Source of the DNA: a virus
Reading direction: 5' to 3' (one strand)
Length of the DNA stretch: 20,554 nt
IMG/VR virus record: IMGVR_UViG_3300020470_001015
Span: 1 to 20,554 of that record
Part shown: positions 1 through 4,153 of the stretch, one piece after another
Layout: each line of letters opens with the position of its first letter
Numbering within the stretch: position 1 is the stretch's first letter
Program-made: the position numbers and the translations under genes
Notes under the pieces: model-generated
Databases searched by the model: none
What the model saw: only the letters and a program-made list of their open reading frames with translations
Told to the model about the DNA's origin: nothing

Positions 1-117
1 CAATCTCAAAAGGAATGGTTAATTAAATACATTTCAATTTGGGATGCTACGCAGGAATTTGAAGTTGATATTAATACCAATAAATTAGAAACTTTCATCC
101 CTACATTCCACGATTAA
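1..117 (+). CDS. C-terminal end of a hypothetical protein (5' truncated)
   Basis: An open frame enters from the left edge and encodes 38 residues before a TAA at 115-117. It ends in IPTFHD. The frame has no internal stop and its stop abuts the ATG of the next gene with no gap, as in the rest of this operon. Too little remains to name a function. Confidence 0.6.
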   Translation, partial: QSQKEWLIKYISIWDATQEFEVDINTNKLETFIPTFHD

Positions 118-306
118 ATGTCATCAATTCCAAAGAAATTAGCATTATTACTTGATGCTTACGATGAGGGAGTTTTACCCTCTGATTTACAAATAGAGAT
201 GGCACAATTCTTAATAGATTGTGACCTCTATAATGAGTTGACTCAGTATCAACAATTATGCGATTATTTCATCGCTGAAGGTTTATGTTATGAGGTGGCA
301 GTATGA
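118..306 (+). CDS. Small hypothetical protein, 62 aa
   Basis: This 62-residue acidic, probably helical protein starts with MSSIPKKLALLLDAYDEGVL and has regularly spaced leucines and aromatic residues. It resembles small cyanophage proteins with a 'position in a queue' pattern (PSDLQ, AQFLID, YFIAEGLCYE), a family I know only as uncharacterised. The ATG directly follows the previous stop. Its own TGA overlaps the next ATG (ATGA at 303-306), so the two genes are probably translationally coupled. There is no membrane segment or catalytic motif. Its place among other tiny genes suggests an early or auxiliary role, which is inference. Confidence 0.7.
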   Translation: MSSIPKKLALLLDAYDEGVLPSDLQIEMAQFLIDCDLYNELTQYQQLCDYFIAEGLCYEVAV

Positions 307-596
307 CCACTAATAATAACTTAATCACCACACAGTTAGAGGAAATAATAGAGCAATATGTTGAAATAGTTGTTGATAGAATGGACACTCAATCTCTCGT
401 AGAATATGTTACCGAAGACCTAACAGATAGGTATAATAAAATGACATCTAACGAGTTGAAAGAGTGGATTTATGAGCATGAAGATGAGTATCTTTATGAT
501 GAATTAGTAGAAAATGTGCAAATTGAAGATGTAAACAAACAATGGCAAGATTTCCAGGAAATTAAAGATAATAGACAAATTGGAGATAGATTTTGA
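303..596 (+). CDS. Small acidic hypothetical protein, 97 aa
   Basis: The 97-residue product is strongly acidic and helical. A central block (VVDRMDTQSLVEYVTEDL, about residues 23-40) is followed by an E/D-rich stretch (ELKEWIYEHEDEYLYDELVE, about residues 50-70). This layout resembles a common uncharacterised cyanophage family with a 'DxMDxxxLxxYV...ELKE...DELV' pattern; that is recognition by eye, not a database match. The start overlaps the upstream stop as ATGA. The stop TGA lies inside a TTGA that could also start the next frame. No enzyme motif is visible. A protein-binding role would fit the acidity but is unproven. Confidence 0.7.
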   Translation: MTTNNNLITTQLEEIIEQYVEIVVDRMDTQSLVEYVTEDLTDRYNKMTSNELKEWIYEHEDEYLYDELVENVQIEDVNKQWQDFQEIKDNRQIGDRF

Positions 597-646
597 AAGT
601 TATAATTACACCTGATTCAGTAACACTAACTAACTACAATTCTTCT

Positions 647-652
647 AAGGAG
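647..652 (+). promoter_or_regulatory. Shine-Dalgarno AAGGAG that decides a start
   Basis: AAGGAG lies 9 nt before the GTG at 662. The same 9-nt spacing is seen at the sites before 1400 and 1587. It favours GTG 662 over the TTG at 593 as the start of the following gene. Confidence 0.6.
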
Positions 653-661
653 ACTAACAAC

Positions 662-955
662 GTGCCTAAACTAAATCCACGTCCTATCTATCAACAACAG
701 GCAAATCCTAACGCAACTAATAGTGAATTAGATGCAAAGATAGTTGTTAACAATAACAACAAATTGCCCCGATTAACTGATAATGAATGGGACGCAATCG
801 ATCTTCTAATTGATGATAGATTAGAAAGACAATATAATCTACAATATGCAACAATTAGAGAGAAATTAAAAGCATATAGGAATGAAGATGAAATTGTCAA
901 TCGCTTGTGTGACACTAAAGAAAGTGACTACGATAAGATACCAAGTCGTTATTAA
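662..955 (+). CDS. Small hypothetical protein, 97 aa, GTG start
   Basis: The frame is open from a TTG at 593 (120 aa, TTGA overlap with the previous stop). A strong AAGGAG sits 9 nt before an in-frame GTG at 662, giving a 97-residue protein beginning MPKLNPRPIYQQQ. I prefer 662. The N-terminus is rich in Asn, Gln and Pro and is probably disordered. The C-terminal half is charged and helical (RLTDNEWDAIDLLIDDRLER, then a region ending KIPSRY). No family is recognised. If TTG 593 is used, 23 extra residues are added at the N-terminus. Confidence 0.65.
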   Translation: MPKLNPRPIYQQQANPNATNSELDAKIVVNNNNKLPRLTDNEWDAIDLLIDDRLERQYNLQYATIREKLKAYRNEDEIVNRLCDTKESDYDKIPSRY

Positions 956-960
956 TACTG

Positions 961-966
961 TATAAT
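961..966 (+). promoter_or_regulatory. Possible -10 element (TATAAT)
   Basis: A perfect TATAAT lies in the 40-nt gap before the gene at 996. No convincing -35 hexamer is found 16-18 nt upstream, so this is at most a weak promoter or one helped by an activator. The gene at 996 also lacks a clear Shine-Dalgarno site. Confidence 0.3.
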
Positions 967-995
967 TAAGATATCAAACGAATTCTTTACACATT

Positions 996-1247
996 ATGCC
1001 AAACTTTGTTGATTATGTTTATGACTTCTACGGACACCCCAAAGAAGCATTATACCCACTAATTAAAGATGGAAAACTATTAACTAAGGATGACATAATT
1101 AAGGCATTTAATGTATATCGAAAGAGACTAATTACCGCACTATGTGTTAATTCATCTCATTATACTTGGGGCGATGGTGATAGTTTAGACAGGGAAAGAG
1201 TAAGGGATATTCTTATTAACGATTTCAACTATACTTGGGGTGCTTAA
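996..1247 (+). CDS. Conserved phage hypothetical protein, 83 aa
   Basis: The 83-residue product begins MPNFVDYVYDFYGHPKEALY. It carries a distinctive WGDGDSLDRERVRDILI stretch at about residues 58-74, close to a pattern (WGDGDS-DRERVRDI) I recall from small proteins of cyanophages and pelagiphages. The function of that family is not known to me. A helical middle part (DDIIKAFNVYRKRLITAL) separates the two motifs. It follows a 40-nt gap with a possible -10 element, and its TAA is directly followed by the ATG of the next small ORF. Confidence 0.72.
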   Translation: MPNFVDYVYDFYGHPKEALYPLIKDGKLLTKDDIIKAFNVYRKRLITALCVNSSHYTWGDGDSLDRERVRDILINDFNYTWGA

Positions 1248-1385
1248 ATGTTATTTCTTACTCAAATTGCCTACAACAAAATGTATCAAACAGCAACCAA
1301 ATCTAAAAAACAAAATGTAAACAAAACCACTAAATCTTCAAAGGTTTATGTTTACAAACCCTATCGCACACTAAACAACTATTAA
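1248..1385 (+). CDS. Very small basic protein, 45 aa
   Basis: An ATG directly abuts the previous stop (TAAATG) and opens a 45-codon frame ending in TAA at 1383-1385. The product starts MLFLTQIAYNKMYQ, has a lysine-rich middle (TKSKKQNVNKTTKSSK) and a tyrosine-rich tail (VYVYKPYRTLNNY). It is strongly basic with no acidic residue, so it may bind nucleic acid or an acidic partner; this is inference. It fills the gap between two firm genes, and the next gene's Shine-Dalgarno site overlaps its stop. Confidence 0.5.
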   Translation: MLFLTQIAYNKMYQTATKSKKQNVNKTTKSSKVYVYKPYRTLNNY

Positions 1386-1390
1386 GGAGG
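1384..1390 (+). promoter_or_regulatory. Strong Shine-Dalgarno AAGGAGG
   Basis: A full AAGGAGG lies 9 nt before the ATG at 1400 and overlaps the stop codon of the preceding 45-codon ORF, which would allow reinitiation. Confidence 0.75.
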
Positions 1391-1399
1391 ACAATTTCA

Positions 1400-1582
1400 A
1401 TGAATTCTTATCTAATAGAGTGTGCAGAAATTAACTATTTTACAATAGAAGTTGATGCACAAAGTGAAGACGAAGCAAGAGAACTTGCTCGTGCTGATAT
1501 TAACTCATTTGAAGTATTAGATGAGTATGTATCAGAATGGGACATCAATTCTATTCAACTAATTAACAACGAGGAGGACTAA
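1400..1582 (+). CDS. Small acidic protein, DpnD/PcfM-like pattern, 60 aa
   Basis: The 60-residue product reads MNSYLIECAEINYFTIEVDA, then SEDEARELARADI, then a short acidic tail. The order beta strand, 'v-v-A-s-eEA-e-A' helix, then a strand near the end resembles the DpnD/PcfM-like family and related small phage proteins. That is a pattern match by eye and says little about function. It has one of the best ribosome binding sites in the window, so it is probably made in quantity. The tail shares a YVSEW segment with the next gene product. Confidence 0.7.
   Translation: MNSYLIECAEINYFTIEVDAQSEDEARELARADINSFEVLDEYVSEWDINSIQLINNEED
1571..1577 (+). promoter_or_regulatory. Strong Shine-Dalgarno GAGGAGG
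   Basis: GAGGAGG, 9 nt before the ATG at 1587, lies inside the last codons of the upstream gene. Confidence 0.7.
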
Positions 1583-1586
1583 TTTC

Positions 1587-1832
1587 ATGTTTAAATCTAA
1601 CTTTTTTGGTAGAATATTCTGGATAGATGATAACAATGATTTCAAATCTTGCCCACTATGTGTAGATAATACAGGAGATTTTGACCAAACTGATTATGTA
1701 TCAGAGTGGACAGATTTAGAGGGAGTTAGTATTAGTGAGTTATTAAACATTCACCACGCATGTATAATTAACAAGGTTAATCATGCTGGTAGTTTATCAC
1801 TAAATGACTTCTCAATTAATCCATCTAATTAA
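1587..1832 (+). CDS. Small hypothetical protein, 81 aa
   Basis: The 81-residue product begins MFKSNFFGRIFWIDDNNDFK and has a CPLC pair at about residues 22-25. A further cysteine in HHACIINK (about residues 56-63) together with its two histidines could form a small metal site, but spacing alone does not show this. The middle (TDYVSEWTDLEGVSISEL) shares YVSEW with the preceding protein. The strong ribosome site and the 4-nt gap after the upstream stop make it a firm gene. Function is not recognised. Confidence 0.68.
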   Translation: MFKSNFFGRIFWIDDNNDFKSCPLCVDNTGDFDQTDYVSEWTDLEGVSISELLNIHHACIINKVNHAGSLSLNDFSINPSN

Positions 1833-1860
1833 CAACTATTCACCCTATTTTTCCCACTAA

Positions 1861-2199
1861 ATGACAACAACTCGCAAAATTAACGATCTCATTACTATAG
1901 TTAATGATGAGCAAGATGTAGAAGAAAGAGTATACAAACTAGCAGAATATGTAGAGAAAGATCATAACAATAGATGGGAAAGTTTACCCTATAATGTAGA
2001 AGTTAAGAAGGGAAGAAAGTATTACAAAATTATTACTAACAACAGTGTACATTGCTTTGTAGATGTAAAGAATGGTGATGTATTTAAACCTGCTAGTTGG
2101 AATAAACCTGCTAAACATGTAAGGTATAACTTGTTAACTAATCCAACAGATTGTTATAACAATGTTGATTGTAATGGTGGATATCTTTACATGAGATAG
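1861..2199 (+). CDS. Conserved marine-phage hypothetical protein, 112 aa
   Basis: The 112-residue product has a helical N-terminus (DVEERVYKLAEYVEKDHNNR, about residues 20-39). A beta-rich part follows: YYKII, SVHCFVDVKNGDVFKPASWN (about residues 62-81), then KPAKHVRYNLL and a tail ending CNGGYLYMR. The 'VH-FVD-K-GDV-KPASW--PAK--RYNL' signature is one I recall from many cyanophage and other marine phage proteins of unknown function. It lies 28 nt after the previous gene with no clear Shine-Dalgarno site, so it may have its own signal or a leaderless-like start. Confidence 0.75.
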   Translation: MTTTRKINDLITIVNDEQDVEERVYKLAEYVEKDHNNRWESLPYNVEVKKGRKYYKIITNNSVHCFVDVKNGDVFKPASWNKPAKHVRYNLLTNPTDCYNNVDCNGGYLYMR

Positions 2200-2249
2200 T
2201 AACACTTATACTATGCTACTTTTTGCCCTTAATTGCTATTTTTCAAAAC

Positions 2250-2405
2250 ATGATTAACTCACCATTGTTAACAACAATCAATCCACAATTAGAAGAGAGT
2301 TTTCCACACTTAGCGGAAGGATTGTGGAAAAATAGTGTATATTTAAAATGTCAAAATAAACATAGGTTTGTGTTATTTAACGGATGTAATATGGACTCTA
2401 GTTAG
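2250..2405 (+). CDS. Possible small ORF, 51 aa
   Basis: An ATG at 2250 opens 51 codons ending at TAG 2403-2405. The product begins MINSPLLTTINPQLEESFPH and ends NGCNMDSS. The same frame extends upstream to a TTG at 2223. There is no Shine-Dalgarno site and no family match. It overlaps the paired TTTTCCACA sites, so this stretch may be regulatory DNA rather than coding. If the ORF is not real, positions 2200-2531 are a 332-nt gap holding the DnaA-box-like pair, an inverted repeat and a promoter. Confidence 0.35.
   Translation: MINSPLLTTINPQLEESFPHLAEGLWKNSVYLKCQNKHRFVLFNGCNMDSS
2300..2331. repeat. Inverted pair of TTTTCCACA (DnaA-box-like) sites
   Basis: TTTTCCACA at 2300-2308 and its exact reverse complement TGTGGAAAA at 2323-2331 form a 9-bp inverted repeat with a 14-nt centre. 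An overlapping pair, CCACAAT (2283-2289) and ATTGTGG (2321-2327), adds to the symmetry. TTTTCCACA is the DnaA box form described for cyanobacteria. A third perfect copy lies at 2654-2662. The sites could bind host DnaA or simply form a hairpin. Confidence 0.5.
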
Positions 2406-2425
2406 TGTTATCTTAGAGCGTAACA

Positions 2426-2476
2426 TAGCGAGATTTTTTTGTCAACAACTGCTAAGAAATATGCCAATCCTCGCTA
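2426..2476. repeat. Inverted repeat just upstream of the early promoter
   Basis: TAGCGAG at 2426-2432 and CTCGCTA at 2470-2476 are exact reverse complements flanking a 37-nt centre that contains a run of seven Ts (2434-2440). The right arm ends 5 nt before the -35 hexamer at 2482. The position would suit an operator, but a 7-bp arm pair can arise by chance. Confidence 0.3.
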
Positions 2477-2481
2477 ACACC

Positions 2482-2510
2482 TTGACACCACACATTTTTG
2501 CCTATATAAT
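2482..2510 (+). promoter_or_regulatory. Perfect-consensus sigma70 promoter
   Basis: TTGACA (2482-2487) and TATAAT (2505-2510) are separated by exactly 17 nt. Transcription should begin near 2517, only about 15 nt before the ATG at 2532. A consensus promoter of this kind is read directly by the host vegetative RNA polymerase, as in early transcription of T4-like phages. It would drive 2532-2702 and 2724-2894 and could read on towards 3086. Confidence 0.8.
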
Positions 2511-2531
2511 ACTATTGTTGCCACAATTACA

Positions 2532-2702
2532 ATGGGAAGATCTTACAAACGTAACGACCTCTATTCATCACATAAGGCGAAGAGTTTGCGAGAAAAGAGA
2601 AAACAATCCAAGACAAAGTATCGGAGGGAAAATGTTAACGATTCCACAGACTATGTGGAAAAGTATCACAAACCCCGCAACGATTACCCACACCCCGCAT
2701 AA
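2532..2702 (+). CDS. Small highly basic protein, 56 aa
   Basis: The ATG at 2532 lies directly behind the perfect promoter and opens 56 codons ending in TAA at 2700-2702. The product begins MGRSYKRNDLYSSHKAKSLR and continues with a run of Lys and Arg (EKRKQSKTKYRREN), then a Tyr/His/Pro tail (KYHKPRNDYPHPA). The high positive charge suggests nucleic-acid or RNA-polymerase binding. An early takeover protein would fit but is inference. A longer frame over the same DNA (2368-2736) starts before the promoter and has an unconvincing composition, so I prefer this one. Confidence 0.6.
   Translation: MGRSYKRNDLYSSHKAKSLREKRKQSKTKYRRENVNDSTDYVEKYHKPRNDYPHPA
2642..2662. repeat. Third TTTTCCACA site (minus strand), within a short palindrome
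   Basis: TGTGGAAAA at 2654-2662 is the reverse complement of TTTTCCACA. With TTCCACA at 2642-2648 it forms a 7-bp inverted repeat with a 5-nt centre. It lies inside the small basic gene, so coding constraint may explain part of it. Confidence 0.4.
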
Positions 2703-2723
2703 CACAATTATCCCCCTAATTAC

Positions 2724-2894
2724 ATGTCTAAAGTAACAACAATTCAGACAATTCCACCAGTAAATGTTAAATTGTGGTCACACGGTTCTAAACATTTTTG
2801 GGCATACGATTATCCAGGGAATAGTAAGAACGGACCATTCAAATCTGAGAAGTTAGCATTACTGGACGCAACGCAATTTAGCAGCGATTCTTAA
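2724..2894 (+). CDS. Small hypothetical protein, 56 aa
   Basis: An ATG at 2724 opens 56 codons ending in TAA at 2892-2894, 21 nt after the previous gene. The product begins MSKVTTIQTIPPVNVKLWSH. Its middle (KHFWAYDYPGNSKNGPFKSE, about residues 23-42) looks like a compact beta-rich small protein. No family is recognised. It is probably co-transcribed with the basic protein from the promoter at 2482-2510. No convincing Shine-Dalgarno site is present, which is common in this window. Confidence 0.55.
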   Translation: MSKVTTIQTIPPVNVKLWSHGSKHFWAYDYPGNSKNGPFKSEKLALLDATQFSSDS

Positions 2895-3085
2895 CAAGAA
2901 CTGTGTAGGCACTATGTGTTAATTAGCGTGTGTATATTAGCATGCACTAATTAACACAAACTGTATATGCACTAAATGTTAATAAACAGTTATTAACTTT
3001 TCGAGTTTGTGTAACCTACAAAAGTATAGGATCGAGAGCAAAATAAAAAAATTTCCAATATAAAAAAATTCCCCATAGGTTTTTT
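2895..3085. repeat. Non-coding AT-rich block with hairpins and GCACTA repeats
   Basis: No ORF is supported here. It contains an 11-bp perfect inverted repeat (GTGTTAATTAG 2916-2926 with CTAATTAACAC 2947-2957). A second palindrome follows (GTTAATAA 2978-2985 with TTATTAAC 2990-2997), next to a TTTT run. An imperfect direct repeat of about 28 nt (22 matches) starts at 2899 and at 2960. GCACTA occurs at 2909, 2944 and 2969. The last 45 nt are almost pure A and T with two similar A-rich copies (about 3040-3056 and 3057-3074). Function is unknown; iteron, operator or weak terminator are all possible. Confidence 0.55.
3059..3066 (+). promoter_or_regulatory. Possible T4-type late promoter (TATAAAAA)
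   Basis: TATAAAAA differs at one base from the T4 late consensus TATAAATA and lies 19 nt before the ATG at 3086, the first gene of the tail module. AT-rich surroundings make a chance match fairly likely. Confidence 0.35.
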
Positions 3086-3574
3086 ATGTCCATAGCAAAT
3101 GAAAACGATAGAGAAATTCGCAAGAGAGAGTTAGAGGAAGAATTCGCAGACTTGCTAGGACTCCCTTGGTCTGGTAGGAGATATCCAGGGTGCTATGGAA
3201 TTGTGCAGAAATATGCCCAGACACGCCTTGGAAGGTCTCTGAAGGACTTCTCAGGGTTATATACATCTTTCATGGATGATGCTGTGAAAGAAGAGGATGG
3301 GGTTTGGATAGCACGACCTGAATGGGGAGAGTTACTGGACATGTCTATCTTACAGAAGAGTGATCTCCTCTTGTTTAAGGTATACGACACAGTAATGGGA
3401 GACGAAGAGAAATTTAAGAAGAGAGCACCCAATCACGGTGGGGTTTACTTAGGTGATGGATTCTTACTTCATCAGTTATGGCAAGAGAAGAGTAGTATTG
3501 TAGACATGCGTAGAGGGGTCTATAAGAGATACCAGACATGTTGTGTAGGTATAGTTAGGGAAAACACTACATAG
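3086..3574 (+). CDS. NlpC/P60-like cell-wall peptidase, probably tail-associated
   Basis: The 162-residue protein has the order expected of NlpC/P60 cysteine peptidases, which cut peptide cross-links in peptidoglycan. The likely nucleophile is Cys36 in YPGCYGIVQKYA. LLDMSILQKSDLLLFKV (about residues 83-99) matches the usual 'GDl-l' strand. The catalytic His is probably His117 in NHGGVYLGDG, and His129 in LLHQLW may be the third polar residue. The C-terminus returns to 'GIVRE', typical of phage members such as the lambda gpK C-terminal domain. There is no signal peptide or membrane segment, so it is either carried in the tail or released by other means. Its position just before structural genes favours a tail-tip lysin that locally opens the wall at infection. 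The ATG has only a weak TAGG upstream. Confidence 0.75.
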   Translation: MSIANENDREIRKRELEEEFADLLGLPWSGRRYPGCYGIVQKYAQTRLGRSLKDFSGLYTSFMDDAVKEEDGVWIARPEWGELLDMSILQKSDLLLFKVYDTVMGDEEKFKKRAPNHGGVYLGDGFLLHQLWQEKSSIVDMRRGVYKRYQTCCVGIVRENTT

Positions 3575-3599
3575 CAGTATACAACTGAATATAATTCAT

Positions 3600-3761
3600 A
3601 TGAAAAGATTCACCTTAACTATAGAGGAGGATGAGTATGGGGATAACTTTATACACATTCCTGAAGATGTCATGAGAGATTGTAATTGGGACATCGGCAC
3701 TGTGCTAGAATATGAAGAGGAAACTGACGGATCAGTTATTTTACATAAGGTAGACGAATGA
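3600..3761 (+). CDS. AbrB/MazE-like small protein, 53 aa
   Basis: The ATG at 3600 opens 53 codons ending in TGA at 3759-3761. The product begins MKRFTLTIEEDEYGDNFIHI and has the block IPEDVMRDCNWDIGTVLEYE, then SVILHKVDE. The pattern 'strand, lP-ell-e--w--Gd-le-, strand-k' is that of SpoVT-AbrB/MazE-type swapped-hairpin domains, which bind DNA and often act as antitoxins or transition-state regulators. Similar short AbrB-like proteins occur in T4-like cyanophages. No separate toxin gene is recognised, though a 22-codon hydrophobic ORF overlaps its stop as ATGA. Regulation of nearby late genes is possible but unproven. Confidence 0.6.
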   Translation: MKRFTLTIEEDEYGDNFIHIPEDVMRDCNWDIGTVLEYEEETDGSVILHKVDE

Positions 3762-3826
3762 GATACAATCAGATAATGTTGACTATATTGGTAGTATGCA
3801 ATATAATTAACTTAATAAAAAATTAG
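3758..3826 (+). CDS. Possible 22-aa hydrophobic peptide
   Basis: An ATG at 3758 overlaps the TGA of the AbrB-like gene (ATGA) and opens 22 codons ending in TAG at 3824-3826. The peptide begins MRYNQIMLTILVVCNIINLI and ends KN, so it has one short transmembrane-like stretch with positive ends. The overlap would allow coupled translation. Such a short frame can be chance; no homologue is known to me. Confidence 0.25.
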   Translation: MRYNQIMLTILVVCNIINLIKN

Positions 3827-3847
3827 CGTTTAAAAAAATCGAAAAAA

Positions 3848-4153
3848 ATGGCGAGTGAAACTCCAAAGTTTGAAAGTGATGAAGAATTTATTACTTGGGC
3901 ATTCGAGAATATAAGCACAGCACTACAAAACTTGACCAAACGAGTAGAGAATTTAGAGGTCGCAATCCAAAAAATCCCTCCCCCAGGTGCTGAGATGATG
4001 AAATATAAACCTGAGGGAAGTGAAAGGTATCTTAATATGAAAGAATTATTCGATGATATCTACTCTAGTGAAGGTCCAGTTGCTTATAAGGGGGAAAATA
4101 TAAAACTCCTTGAAGAGAGACTAAATAAGTTAGAAGATCACTTTAGTAAATAG
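3848..4153 (+). CDS. Coiled-coil hypothetical protein, 101 aa
   Basis: The 101-residue protein is acidic and mostly helical. Residues about 12-44 (ITWAFENISTALQNLTKRVE onward) show heptad-like hydrophobic spacing typical of a coiled coil. A Pro-rich break (KIPPPGAEMMKYKPEG) follows, then a second helix ending LLEERLNKLEDHFSK. The stop TAG shares its G with the GTG start of the large structural gene (TAGTG at 4151-4155), a one-base overlap that implies coupled translation. It could be a chaperone, an assembly helper or a minor tail component for the next protein; this is inference from position and shape. Confidence 0.65.
   Translation: MASETPKFESDEEFITWAFENISTALQNLTKRVENLEVAIQKIPPPGAEMMKYKPEGSERYLNMKELFDDIYSSEGPVAYKGENIKLLEERLNKLEDHFSK

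Noticed and set aside
593-661. N-terminal extension of the gene at 662 from a TTG start
   Set aside because: TTG is a weak start, and AAGGAG with 9-nt spacing points to GTG 662. The extension remains possible and is noted there.
2186-2212. Possible promoter TTTACA ... TATACT
   Set aside because: The 15-nt spacer is too short and both hexamers deviate; AT-rich DNA gives many such matches.
2406-2440. Possible terminator: TGTTA/TAACA stem with a later T7 run
   Set aside because: The 5-bp stem is weak and the T run begins 9 nt after it, so it does not have terminator geometry.
2368-2736. 122-codon + frame starting at a GTG
   Set aside because: It runs across the perfect promoter and two better small genes in another frame, has an odd composition and has no ribosome site.
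3193-3432. 79-codon minus-strand frame
   Set aside because: It lies wholly inside the NlpC/P60-like gene, has no ribosome site or family match, and every supported gene is on the + strand.
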